NCBI GenBank assembly: GCA_030374765.1
Contig: JARGXX010000040.1
Span: 186,001-250,000, forward strand
DNA length: 64,000 nucleotides
Direction of reading: 5' to 3'
From: Agarophyton chilense
Lineage: Eukaryota; Rhodophyta; Florideophyceae; Gracilariales; Gracilariaceae
Both the position numbers and the translations under genes were made by a program. This document shows positions 1 to 9,044 of this stretch, one piece after another. Each line of letters opens with the position of its first letter. Position 1 is the first letter of the stretch. The notes under the pieces were generated by a model, which made no database searches, was not told the origin of the DNA, and worked only from the letters and a program-made list of their open reading frames with translations.

Positions 1-1469
1 TCGATTGTTGTCAGTGCCGGGAGTGAGAGCAATGTTTGATGATGGAGGTATAGGAGGCACGATAGTCGTACAGTGCGGCGTAACGACAGCTACTGTGGCC
101 AGTGCCTCCAATGCATCAGGGTGAGTGGACAGATAGCGTGAGAAGCGATCCTGGAATGACAGTGACGAATGCATGGCAGATTGAGTGCGCGTGCGACGCG
201 GCGTGGGCGGGCGGGCTTATGATGGGGTGACGGCAAAGTCGGAAGCCTTCCGAAGATGTCGGGGGCGTGGGGTAGGTGCTGCAGACTGGTTTTCGCCGTC
301 CATACGACGTTTGCGATTGAGAGGTGTGGAAGGCTGTGATGAGGCTTTAGGCGTTGATGGTGCTGCGTGGGTAGTGGGCTGGGCCGGAGATCGTACGGGC
401 ACAGACGGGTCCTTGTTGCGTTTGAACGGTGCAGCGACGGATGGTTGTACTGGGCGGAGGCTTTGCCACGAAGTTGATGTTCCAGCGCATGAAGACTGAC
501 GTGGTAAGGGGAGCGAGAGTGGTAAAGCGGCAACGGCAGTAAGCTGTGGCGCATGAAGAAAGATACGTTCGTCGCTTACAATACGGTCATCGACAGCGGT
601 GAGTTGTTGTGCATACAATTCATCTATTGACTTGCCATGGGCATCGATATCATCTTCAGTAGCCTGAAAGAACGATAACCGAGTGAGGATAGCGGGGGGT
701 AGGAGAGTTACAACTGTGCGTTGGTATTGGTGCAACTCGCTCGACACGGCGCATGTGATACGAAATACGGCGTTCTCAGGATTGTATGCTGCAATGAGAC
801 CGGACTGCGTGAGGCAGGCGAGCAGCAAATGGTAGGTTTAAAAATGGTGGTACCAGGACCCGGACGGAGATGAGAGCGAGGCCTTTGCAATGATGAACAA
901 GAGCCATGCGAGGGTCGTGAAACAGAGGGGTGATTGTGAAGCAAACGGCGACCAATGAGAAAGCGTAGCTTTCTCCAAACGTTTGCTGCAACCATGAAGG
1001 CGGTGTGCGATGCACGACCGTATGGTGTTGGGAATGGGGGCCGCATGTTGCGATTGAAAAGGTCCTCGGGGGAGCGTGAGTTGAGTATGAACTCCGGAAC
1101 GTGACGGACTTGGGCGTTGGCGGCGGAGAGTAACTGTGTGAGGGGAAGCTGGGTATCTGATCGGCGCGGTAGGCGACGGAGTGAGGTAAAGAACACAGGC
1201 GGAGGTGTATAGATTCGGGGGCCGGGGCTCGGCCGAGTTGTGGATGGTGTGCGCCAAATTAGCGATACGGATGGGAAGGGCGAGGCTTTGAACGAGGAGG
1301 TCGATACAATCCGCTGGGGGGGACTGCGGTTGCTGTGGTTGCTTGAGCTGTTGGTGGTTGTGTTGCGAGTGAGCCTGTATGTGAGAGGGGGCGGGAGAGG
1401 GGGTAGAACAGCACACGTAAACGCTAATTCAGTGTCCCGAGAATACCTGGAAAATGGAAAGCAGCGCAT
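1..1469 (-). pseudogene. Retinoblastoma-related protein copy RB1, N-terminal part, cut by window edge
   Basis: Minus-strand sequence equivalent to the 5' half of the RB copies further right. The frame 828-217 holds a stretch ending in DERIFL, which resembles the RB N-domain segment before pocket A, followed by a Pro/Ser/Thr-rich basic linker (RSPAQP, NRKRRMDGE). Upstream, the frame 1469-708 contains LPLTQLLSAANAQV..EFIL, resembling the RB N-domain. Coding-like sequence moves between frames (1416-838, 1469-708, 828-217), which suggests frameshifts rather than recognisable introns. This is the only copy with both the distal N-terminal part and the 717-1039 segment; RB2 and RB3 lack about 690 bp and RB4 about 320 bp. 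RB proteins restrain E2F-driven cell-cycle entry in the nucleus. The assignment rests on the pocket domains of RB2; pseudogene status is inferred from the frame changes. Confidence 0.6.
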
Positions 1470-1576
1470 AAATCACACAACCAGCTAAAGAAACCATATA
1501 GTGCACGTGATGAAGCAAATATGAGTTTGTCTGGCGTTAGTGGAGACAACATGGATGGGAGAACTTTTTGACCGAA
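1470..1576. other. Intergenic segment upstream of RB1
   Basis: Short spacer between the first possible RB1 start and the outer end of the left inverted arm. It is conserved at 57,202-57,308 upstream of RB4. A divergent promoter could lie here, but I see no clear TATA or initiator element. Confidence 0.3.
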
Positions 1577-2165
1577 GGCTACTTTCTTGCATCGTGAGCG
1601 CTTGAATGGAAATGGGGCGGCTGCTCCTACAGGTAGACAGCGTTGGGCATGAGCACAGGATTTGTCAAAGTCGAATTTGAATGTCGGCTCCGAAACGAAT
1701 TCGAACCACAGCTATTGCTTTTTTGTAGCTCTTGAGACCGTTACCATCGAAGCTCGGCCGGAGTATTCACGTGCTAGATGAAGATGATGCCACTGCAAGC
1801 TGGGCGCGGGGTACCTGGGCCTTTTATTTGAAGGATTTCTGGTGCCCTCTGGGCGCGTCATCCCGTGTCCTGAGAGAGAAAATATTCGAACAACAACGGC
1901 CTGCAGATGCAAGGGTTGCCGCTTCAATCGTTCACCTTCAAGTGGGATGGGTAAGGTGAACAATTCTGTTGCCGCCGCAGACTTCCGACATGCTGACAGA
2001 GTTTCGAACTACGCAATATGCGTCCGCGACTCGGAGCAAAGTCTTTACAAGAAACAATTGCCAGCCACTGTAACAAGTCCAACAACGACACTATGTGTAG
2101 GACAGATCGCTTCTTCTTTGTTTTCATATGGAATAGATTAGATCACCATTTCCTGTGATTTCGTG
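1577..2165 (+). repeat. Left arm of long inverted repeat flanking zinc-finger module Z1
   Basis: The reverse complement of 6236-6834 matches this segment along its length at about 90 percent by eye, starting at GGCTACTTTCTTGCATCGTG. Both arms share, for example, the AAAATATTCGAACAACAACG tract. The arms enclose two convergent zinc-finger-family genes. I find no transposase and no convincing target duplication at the outer ends, so a palindromic segmental duplication is as likely as a foldback or Mutator-like element. In Z4 the left arm is truncated (57,309-57,498); in Z2 and Z3 it is nearly absent. Confidence 0.75.
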
Positions 2166-3173
2166 CCCGTGCTTTCTTTTTTCCTCCTTTGAAGACACAG
2201 CTCTATGAATATCAACCATAATTCTGGAAAAGTACGCTGAATTACTCAGAAGACTTTGTGGTTCCCAGAGCAACGATGATGGACATGGACGCCCATCGTG
2301 GATTTTCATTTAAGCCCAAGCGAAAAGCGCACGGCACAACGATCGAAAAGATCCAGCCTTCGATCGGGAAAACGAAAGTCGAGGGCACAATAGACAGGAG
2401 TGGAGAAAGGTGATCAAGCCACGGCCTGTGCTTTACAATATTTTATGATCGTTCCAATTCTGCAGCACCGTTGCGGTGGTCCTACGAGATGCGAGACAGT
2501 ACGCCAAACTGTTTTCAATCTGTACCGTTTCAGCCAACCTTGAGCTCGCACATACGGTCCATTGATTGCATTCTCACCTACAGGGACATTTTAAGTTCAC
2601 AAGAAATGGTGTCACACTGGCCAATCCGTTTTCTCTTTAGAACACTTGCTGGAGTGTCACCTGCAAAACTGCTTGATAGCCACATTTGCGCCAGCTCATG
2701 AATACAGTTTGATTTCGCTACGCTCGGGAGGAAGCATACTAGTACAGAAGGTACGCAACTGCTGCACGTAATCAGTTGCCCATCTGCCAGTTTCAGATAC
2801 GCTGCCGAATCAGCATCTGTTCAGATGCGGTCGAGGGACAAAGAGGTTGGAGACGGAAAGGTTACGGTGCACGTTTCTGTGCTTGGGGCACAGTCGCGAA
2901 CAACATGTACATTTGACCAAAGCTGATATCATCCATCACGTGAAGCACTATCTGCCTATGGATGTCCATTATTGTTTCCAAAGCGCACAGCTTTCCATCA
3001 AGATGAAATTCCCTTCCGCGTTCAGTAAACGCTCCCAATTCTGTAAACTGCATCCACAACGCCACAAAAAAAATTCTATGTCTTTTTCGTATCTCGGATC
3101 AGATCTGATCACTCGTATGGTCACAGCTGCTCAAGATACTTTCCGAGCGACATCATAGTAGTATCTACCGTTT
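2166..3173. other. Conserved amplicon block with no recognisable gene
   Basis: About 1 kb with no ORF that I recognise. Sequence from 2201 onward is repeated at 36,823 and 49,204 on the same strand, but there it lies downstream of the zinc-finger pair instead of upstream. A minus-strand reading (3065-2862, containing LDGKLCALETIMDIHRQIV) is kept in the other copies with few changes and looks protein-like, so a decayed minus-strand gene is possible. I cannot assign it. Confidence 0.4.
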
Positions 3174-3260
3174 TTGAATATCAATGATACAAGTGAGGGC
3201 TGTCCAACATGTACCTCTATTCCACTACAGGAGACAAGCCAGCGACCACCGCACTCACTT

Positions 3261-3668
3261 ATGTCCAACTGTGTTGATATCTCGAATCACTTTGTTTCCT
3301 TCGACGACACCAACTGCGGCAACTGCACCCAGAGCAACGCCGAGCGCATTTCGTTCTGCTTGTTCGTGCCATCTGCACCAGCTTCTGATTTGCATACGCA
3401 TGTGCGTCTCTTGGAACCCAACGAATGCTGTCGTATGACAGACACCGGCGCCTTGCCATGCGGTCGACATCCATGCTGCCATGCGCTTCCCTCTGTTTTG
3501 CAACGAGAATCAAATGCTGTTCAGTCCGTGATTTTGTTGGAGAGCACAGCTCCTGAATTCTTTCTGTTCTGGTTTATTGCGACAAAACTGGTCCAAGATG
3601 ATTCACACCGCGTTCAAATTTTGGTTTTCACAGAGAATGGAAACCAGTGTGCTTTTCGGCTGCGATGA
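3261..3668 (+). CDS. Hypothetical Cys-rich protein, conserved amplicon ORF (Z1 copy)
   Basis: Open frame of about 135 codons from the first in-frame ATG (3261); the frame is open from 3174 without an ATG. It is rich in Cys and His (for example DDTNCGNCTQSNAERIS and CCRMTDTGALPCGRHPCCHA) but shows no regular zinc-finger spacing. Related ORFs occur at 32,441, 44,822 and 57,576, and truncated at 37,808 and 50,189, giving six copies in the window. The minus strand of the same block is also partly open, so the coding strand is uncertain. No signal peptide or membrane segment is evident. It lies about 280 bp upstream of the zinc-finger gene, and part of it could be 5' untranslated or promoter sequence of that gene. 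Confidence 0.3.
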   Translation: MSNCVDISNHFVSFDDTNCGNCTQSNAERISFCLFVPSAPASDLHTHVRLLEPNECCRMTDTGALPCGRHPCCHALPSVLQRESNAVQSVILLESTAPEFFLFWFIATKLVQDDSHRVQILVFTENGNQCAFRLR

Positions 3669-3944
3669 GAGATGATGCTCCGTGACGAAAAACTTCGAGT
3701 ACTTTCGGACACTAGATCGAATTGAAACAGATCACACTTTTCAGTACTTGGACGCTGGTGTCGCCGGCGAACACCGAGCTACCTTGCGTCTTTGCCATCA
3801 AAGTTGGTCGAGAAATATCGCCCTCTGTGTGTTGAAGCGTTTCCCTCACCGTTTGTTCTGTGTACTTTACACGCGTTTCAATCCTTGCGTCCTCCCTCGA
3901 AATAAGCAAGGCATCTCACACAACAAACAACCCAATCGTTTAAG

Positions 3945-5234
3945 ATGGACAATGAACTTGTTGCACACCAGTTTTCGGGGTTTCTCAAGAGAAGGGGATT
4001 GAACTACACAAATCGCAGCAACCAAAACAGAAGAAGCTTAGATGAGTTCCCCCGCGCTCTCCGACTACCGCCGCTTGGAAACCCTCAAGCAGGGAGTCTT
4101 CCAAGCTTCCAATCTCTATTCGGCCGCTCGGAAGATTCAAGACTTCCATCCGGCCATCGATTTATTTCTCAACGACTACCGCCGCTTGGAATATCTCAAC
4201 CGGGAAGTCTTCCGGGTTTCGAATCTTCATTTGGCCGCCCAGGCGATTCCAGACTTCCATCTGGCCATCAATTTAGATCTCTTCGACTACCGCCGCTTGG
4301 AAACCCGCAACCACAAAGTCTTTCGAGTTTCCAATCTCTATTCGGCCGCCCATTCGGCCGCCCGGAAGATTCAAGACTTGGATTCGGTCATCAACCCACT
4401 TCTTGCGATGTCCGTCGGAGTGGAAGTGGAACCGCTCGTCCCGTGTCTCTCGAACGGTTTCAGGAAGCAAGGGGCACTCACCCCATTCCTGCACTCCAGT
4501 CCCACGGAAATGAACACTACACGGAAATCCCACACCAACACCGCCATGGGGAAACAGCGTGGCGAAGAAAAAGTGTTCTGAAACTACCTCAGGAGCGCAA
4601 GAGTCGGGATGAAGGCGCCCCAGAGATTGCACAGAGATTTTGTTCAGATAGCATTCGCCAATCTCCAGTTCATGTGCCTTATCCTGCCCCGGAAGCGTCG
4701 TGTCTCGTTCAAGAAGTTTCCCACCGGTCTCCTGAGCACAACCTCCGTGACGATTCGTTGTTGCCGATACGTACAGCTCCTGCTGGTTGCTCATCATTTC
4801 CAACCCATCAACCAGGACTCGAAAAACTTGGCATCACAGGCTCCCGTACCAAACGTCCCCAGATTTTCCAGTGTGAGTGGTGTACGAAGTCGTTTGGTCG
4901 CAAGCATCATAAGGTGCGACACATCCAAGCCATTCATCGAAAAGTGAGTTACTTCAGCTTTCACTGCGGATCTCAATCACGTCGGTCTTTTCTAACATTT
5001 CTCTTTGCAATTGCTTTTGAAACCATCTTCTTTGACATATCCATATTGGATGGGGTAACTCAGGTGCGCCCCTTTGTCTGCCCCGTATGCTCGCATCGGT
5101 TTGACCAGAAACAGAACCTAGAAAGGCATTTGAGTACTGTTCACTGCGTTGAGGCGGGGTTCAAGTGCCAGATTTGCGGCATCCTGTTTTCGCAAAGAGC
5201 GATGGCCGAATCCCACATGAAAACTGCTCATTAA
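3945..5234 (+). CDS. C2H2 zinc-finger protein with three fingers and an N-terminal 37-residue repeat
   Basis: The frame encodes 429 aa unspliced or 389 aa if the 120-bp intron (4944-5063) is removed. The ATG at 3945 sits in a good context (A at -3, G at +4). The N-terminal third holds three 37-residue Pro/Ser/Arg-rich repeats (about residues 40-150; core LPPLGNPQ.GSLP.F.SLFGR). A low-complexity middle follows. The C-terminus has three canonical C-x2-C-x12-H-x4-H fingers at residues 310-331, 379-400 and 408-429. With the intron spliced out, fingers 1 and 2 are joined by a short RKVRPFV linker, as expected for a classical array. Such proteins bind DNA in the nucleus; the target is unknown. This is the only copy in the window with all three fingers; Z2 and Z3 are broken and Z4 ends after finger 1. 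It converges on a finger-less paralog at 5406-6209. Confidence 0.75.
   Translation: MDNELVAHQFSGFLKRRGLNYTNRSNQNRRSLDEFPRALRLPPLGNPQAGSLPSFQSLFGRSEDSRLPSGHRFISQRLPPLGISQPGSLPGFESSFGRPGDSRLPSGHQFRSLRLPPLGNPQPQSLSSFQSLFGRPFGRPEDSRLGFGHQPTSCDVRRSGSGTARPVSLERFQEARGTHPIPALQSHGNEHYTEIPHQHRHGETAWRRKSVLKLPQERKSRDEGAPEIAQRFCSDSIRQSPVHVPYPAPEASCLVQEVSHRSPEHNLRDDSLLPIRTAPAGCSSFPTHQPGLEKLGITGSRTKRPQIFQCEWCTKSFGRKHHKVRHIQAIHRKVSYFSFHCGSQSRRSFLTFLFAIAFETIFFDISILDGVTQVRPFVCPVCSHRFDQKQNLERHLSTVHCVEAGFKCQICGILFSQRAMAESHMKTAH
4063..4395 (+). repeat. Three 111-bp coding tandem repeats
   Basis: GACTACCGCCGCTTGGAA recurs at 4063, 4174 and 4285, exactly 111 bp (37 codons) apart. The third unit carries a small internal duplication of CATTCGGCCGCC. 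Because the period is a multiple of three, two overlapping frames stay open through it: the zinc-finger frame and a second frame reading DYRRLE.LNREVFRVSNL. The same three-unit array is present in Z2, Z3 and Z4. Confidence 0.85.
4944..5063 (+). other. Spliceosomal intron between fingers 1 and 2, in frame and without stops
   Basis: It begins GTGAGT after CATCGAAAA and ends AACTCAG before GTGCGCCC. The length of 120 bp is 3 x 40 and no stop codon occurs in the reading frame, so retention would insert 40 mostly hydrophobic and aromatic residues between two fingers. Splicing restores a normal inter-finger linker, which is the main argument that it is a real intron. Confidence 0.7.
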
Positions 5235-5405
5235 GCTTTCGAGCATTTGCAATTTAGGCTGTACAAGATCTACTTTACGGAGATGGAGGATAATTTGAGC
5301 CATGTATGCGCAGAGCACCCCAATCGTCACAGTTTACCAACGGGTGTGAGGAAAGTATAGCTTGCGACTCTAGCCGTAATGGAGTAAGTTATCTACAAGC
5401 TTCTA

Positions 5406-6209
5406 TCAGTGTTCTATCGCCTGAAGGTTATGCTCAGGAGAACTGCTTGGAAACTTCTTGCGTGGAATACAACGCTTGCGGGGCAGAACAAGGCACGGGA
5501 ACTGCATATTGGTGAATGTTTTCTGAAGAAAACCCCTGTGAAATCTCTGGCGCTCCTTCTTCCAGACTATTATGTTCCTGAAGTACTTCCAGAACGTTGC
5601 CTCTTCGCCACACTTTTTCCTCATGGTGGCTGTTGTGTGGCATTTCCGTGGGACTGGAATGCAGTCTTGGTTGGGGTAAGCGCAACTTGCTTCCTGAGAC
5701 AAATTGAGAGACACCGGACGGAAGGTCCCACTTCTACTCCGTTGGACATCACAAGAAATGGATTTATGGCCAAATCCAAGTCTTGAATCTTCCGGGCGGC
5801 CAAATGAAGATTCCAAACTTGGGAGAGTTCTCGGTTGAGATGTTCTAAGCGGGTGTTCTCGGAGAGAGCTGGTTTGATACACGGATGGAAGTCTTGAATC
5901 TTCCGGGCGGCCGGAGATGGATTCTAAGCGTGGAAGACTGCCCGTCTGAGGGTTTCCAAGCGGCGGTAGTTTAGTTGGAGAGCGGGGGGGAAACCCATCT
6001 GGGAGTCTTCTGTTTTCGTTGCTGCGATTTGGGTCGTGCAGCCCACATGCCGAAAGGCCTTGTGAGTAATTAGTATACCTATCTTGATACCGCTGGCAAT
6101 CGTAAACTGAGAGAAATTCTCTAGTACGCGAAATAACAAGACACGCATTATAAGCTGTCTTCTTTTCCACACTTTTCTCGCGTTCTATCAGGAAGCAAGA
6201 CCGGATCAT
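5406..6209 (-). CDS. Finger-less paralog of the C2H2 zinc-finger protein (Z1 copy)
   Basis: 267-codon ORF on the strand opposite the zinc-finger gene, starting at ATG 6209 and converging with it (171 bp between stop codons). Residues from about 65 on repeat the paralog's Pro/Ser/Arg-rich units (LPPLGNPQTGSLPRLES, SFGRPEDSRLGFGH) and the following middle region, but the frame stops before the Cys/His fingers. The N-terminal 60 residues, including a Lys/Glu-rich start, are unrelated to the partner. The same ORF is uninterrupted in Z2, Z3 and Z4. If expressed it would lack DNA binding and might interfere with the full-length protein; this is inference. It could also be a 3'-truncated duplicate kept open by recent copying. 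Confidence 0.5.
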   Translation of the reverse strand: MIRSCFLIEREKSVEKKTAYNACLVISRTREFLSVYDCQRYQDRYTNYSQGLSACGLHDPNRSNENRRLPDGFPPRSPTKLPPLGNPQTGSLPRLESISGRPEDSRLPSVYQTSSLREHPLRTSQPRTLPSLESSFGRPEDSRLGFGHKSISCDVQRSRSGTFRPVSLNLSQEASCAYPNQDCIPVPRKCHTTATMRKKCGEEATFWKYFRNIIVWKKERQRFHRGFLQKTFTNMQFPCLVLPRKRCIPRKKFPSSSPEHNLQAIEH

Positions 6210-6235
6210 GTCCTCAAAAGACGGAGAAAGAAACC

Positions 6236-6834
6236 TCGGTCACGAAATCACAGGAAAGGGTGATGTAGTCCACACCACACGATAACAAAGAAGAAGCGAG
6301 CTGTCCTAAACATAGTAGCGTTGCTATATTTTTGTTACGTTGTGAATGGCAATTATTTCTTGGAAAGATTTTGCTCCGAGTGGCGGACGCATGTTGAGTG
6401 GTTCGAAACTCTGTCAGAATGGCGGGAGTCCACGCCGGCAACAGAATTGTTCACCTTACCCACCCCACTTGAAGGTGAACAATTGAAGCGGCAACCCCTG
6501 CATCTGCAGGCCGTTGTTGTTCGAATATTTTCTCTCTCAGGACACGGAATGACGCGCCCAGAGGGCACCAGAAATCCTTCAAATAAAAGGCCCATGTACC
6601 TCGCGCCCAGCTTGCAGTGGCATCATCTTCATCTAGCACGTGAATACCCCGGCCGAGCTTTGATGGTAACGGTCTCAAGAGCGACAAAAAAGCAATAGCT
6701 GTGGTCCAAATTCGTTTCGGAGCCGACATTCACATTCGACTTGACAAATCCTGTGCTCATGCCCAACGCTGTCTTCCTGTTGGAGCAGCCGCCGCATTCC
6801 TGTGCAAGCGCTCACGATGCAAGATAGTAGCCTA
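6236..6834 (-). repeat. Right arm of long inverted repeat around module Z1
   Basis: Reverse complement of 1577-2165. The outer end reads ...GATAGTAGCC on the plus strand. The corresponding arms are at 35,368-36,207 and 47,749-48,588, each with about 240 extra bp after AGTCCAC, and at 60,500-61,098. Confidence 0.75.
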
Positions 6835-7174
6835 GCATCGCATTACCTGCCAACCACTACAATGTATTAGCATTTCATCCAACCGTTTAGAACCAGCACC
6901 CAGCCCACTGGTGCTCACCCCGACGCAGTAACGCTACTGAAGCTATTCTCTTCTCTCCACTGCACTACAGAGTGCCCCGATCTGGTACGTTTTGAAGAAT
7001 TGAGTTGAGTACCTGTACAATTTTAAACAATATCGCAATGCCCATGTCTATCTATGCCACAGGCACCAGCGATACGCTGTACCGCTGTGAAACACGTACA
7101 ACATCCATCAGTGACGTACAGATTGACATAACCAGTACGTCACCTTAAGTGTCCGGAAGGTCGCATAGTATCCC
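6835..7174. other. Amplicon spacer upstream of a TATA promoter
   Basis: No gene seen. It is conserved in Z4 (61,099-61,438) and, with more differences, in Z2 and Z3. The 7100-7305 part, including the promoter that follows, is missing in Z2 and Z3; the junction shares ACCGC at both ends. Confidence 0.35.
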
Positions 7175-7219
7175 TATATAAATCCGGCACGTTATCCTCG
7201 GAGCTCTTCCGAGAGCTCC
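7175..7219 (+). promoter_or_regulatory. Candidate TATA core promoter with adjacent small palindrome
   Basis: TATATAAA at 7175-7182 is followed at 7200-7219 by GGAGCTCTTCCGAGAGCTCC, a 7-bp stem that is a perfect inverted repeat. An ATG in a short ORF follows at 7280, about 100 bp from the TATA box. It is identical in Z4 (61,439-61,483) and absent from Z2 and Z3. Confidence 0.4.
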
Positions 7220-7279
7220 AGGCAGACCCTTTGTGCCGACTATTTCTTGTGTTGAGATCGCTCCCCACACTGCACACGT

Positions 7280-7360
7280 ATGAACTTCAACAACATGTCC
7301 GAAGCTCAACTTACAACCGCATCCTTGCACAAAGGCCTTGTATCATTGTGTGATGCATGA
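7280..7360 (+). CDS. Short ORF or first-exon remnant (26 codons)
   Basis: MNFNNMSEAQLTTASLHK... follows the candidate TATA promoter at 7175 and stops after 26 codons. The same ORF is at 61,544 in Z4. It may be the start of a gene whose remainder was lost, or a first exon; no splice donor is convincing. I do not recognise the peptide. Confidence 0.2.
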   Translation: MNFNNMSEAQLTTASLHKGLVSLCDA

Positions 7361-8140
7361 AGACCAAGCCAAGTTCTATCAGAGTGCAGTGAAAGAAACA
7401 GAAGACTTTTGAATACACCATGTCAATGATGATCGCGTAGAAACAGTCGGCCTTGGGTTGGGAAACAAAAGAGCACGGCGTTGAGCGTGCAAGAATGAAG
7501 CGACGAAACAAGAATCCGTGCTGGGCAAGTGCTACCGCGGGAGCCTCTCGGCATTTCAGAGCTTAAGATGTCTTATTACACTGCATTTTGGTTGTTAGTC
7601 TTAATCTCGGGTCTATATTCAACCATTTATTGAAGCTTTCTTACAAGTACCTTTCAACAACGAACAACTCTTCTACTCTTAAAATTTCTGTTGCCACGAA
7701 AACTTAGTGCAAAATAAATATCTACTTATGATAAGCTGCTACGCAACCATAGCAGCTAATGCAGTTTGCAATTCATATTAGTACAGAGATTCTGGGCACA
7801 ATTCAGACTTTTTTGGGGCACAAGCTTCAGTATACAATCTGGCCCTTCATGCTGCGCGTGGGTGCTGCTGGAGCTTACGGTGTCGCCACCGTGTGGAGAA
7901 AGGAACTTGTGCGCACTTGATGCAGAAGACGAAAGCCACAGTTTGAATAATAAGTCAATACTCAAACGGCGGCATTGGTGGTATTTTCATTCCCCAGAAC
8001 TCTCACATCTGTATCAAGGGTCCCATCCGTATTGCACTCGGTTCACGTTTTGGAACGTAGAGCCGTCCCGAGCAGTCTACTCCCAGTGAATCAGTCACGT
8101 TCTTTAACGCTGTGCAGACATTGTGCATCCTTCCAGCCAA
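7361..8140. other. Module Z1 downstream region without a recognisable gene
   Basis: Mixed sequence with AT-rich parts around 7560-7740. ORFs are short and overlap on both strands. It is almost identical to 61,625-62,404 in Z4. Nothing recognisable. Confidence 0.3.
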
Positions 8141-8437
8141 TCACTCAAAAAAAGTATGAAGTTTCTTGTATGGAAGAGTGCCTATTCCGAGAACATTGCT
8201 TCCTAGCGATAAGAGAATCGGCGGTGTGCGCGTACTGATTGTATTAAAAGCGGTGTGACGATGAATCGAAGATCTGAATGAACTGGTCTGTCCGATCAAT
8301 TTCAAAGACAACGTAAACATGACCGGTCGCGAAGAGTGATCAAGGAACATGAAAAAAATATCGTTGCATGTGTAACAAATAGAGCCCTTGACGTCGAGCA
8401 CGGTTTTCGCCCAGCTCCTGTCAGTCCTGTGTGCCAT
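8141..8437 (-). CDS. Hypothetical ORF (about 98 codons from first ATG)
   Basis: The frame is open from 8620 but the first ATG is at 8437 (MAHRTDRSWAKTVLDVKG...). It is present with one or two changes at 62,405-62,701. A hydrophobic stretch (IFFMFLDHSSRPVMFTLSLKLIG) is visible. No family is recognised; it may be non-coding. Confidence 0.2.
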   Translation of the reverse strand: MAHRTDRSWAKTVLDVKGSICYTCNDIFFMFLDHSSRPVMFTLSLKLIGQTSSFRSSIHRHTAFNTISTRTPPILLSLGSNVLGIGTLPYKKLHTFFE

Positions 8438-8841
8438 CAGACTGGACGGTGATCCGAATCCAAGCTGTCCGCTGTCGGCAGCGATGCTGTGTCGGAGCAA
8501 CTGCGAAATATGCTGCAACGAACTGCAGTTTGTGCGAACCAAAGCACTCTTTAAGCAGCCACCGAGTCTGCTGCTCTCATTTCTACGAGGTTGAGATAAC
8601 TGGGCCTTTTCCCGCCACAATGACGGAATTCTGTCTACTGGCTTTTAGCGATTTGAAAATGGGGGGGAGGAAAACAATTTCGTAGATGAAAAATGCGCCA
8701 CACAGCTGTAACAAAATCTTGCGCACAATCGCAGGCCTTTCCTAGCGACATAAGTAGGAGATATTCTTGAGTTAGGCGCAAACGGCACTCATAAAGCGCT
8801 TCAGACTGACGGCTCATAGACCTCACGCAAAGCATGCCACA

Positions 8842-8846
8842 GTAAC
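8842..8846 (+). repeat. Target-site duplication GTAAC, left of the Ty3/gypsy element
   Basis: GTAAC is repeated directly after the right LTR (15,550-15,554). The empty site GTAAC exists once at 63,106-63,110 in Z4, which proves the duplication. Confidence 0.95.
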
Positions 8847-9026
8847 TGTCGGGCACGTGTAGCGCGCATGCGCCACACGTGTCGACGTAGTGCATAACGA
8901 GCTCGCCGCCGCTCGCGCCCGATATTTTAGAGGCGCGAGAGCGGCGGCGGCTCTTAAGGAAAAAGGTAGGCAACAGTGGGAAGAAAAGAAAAGGATACGC
9001 TTGCCCCTACAGACAAGCGCTTTTCA
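8847..9026 (+). repeat. 5' LTR of the Ty3/gypsy element
   Basis: 180 bp, starts TGTCGGGCAC and ends GCGCTTTTCA. It differs from the 3' LTR at three positions (a C/T in GAGGCGYGAG, and two A/G changes near GGGAAGAAAAG). Confidence 0.95.
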
Positions 9027-9044
9027 TGGTACCGCATCCAAGGT
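9027..9044 (+). other. Candidate primer binding site
   Basis: TGGTACCGCATCCAAGGT directly follows the 5' LTR, the normal place for a tRNA 3'-end complement (TGG matches CCA). I cannot assign the tRNA; it is not the common initiator-Met type (TGGTATCAGAGC). Confidence 0.45.

Noticed and set aside
185-499. Plus-strand GC-rich ORF (104 codons), repeated at 31,468, 43,849 and 56,231
   Set aside because: It lies antisense to the RB linker, whose Pro/Ser/Arg codons create open frames on the opposite strand. No protein features of its own.
1577-6834. Autonomous DNA transposon with long terminal inverted repeats
   Set aside because: No transposase domain in any frame and no target duplication at the outer ends; a palindromic duplication explains the arms.
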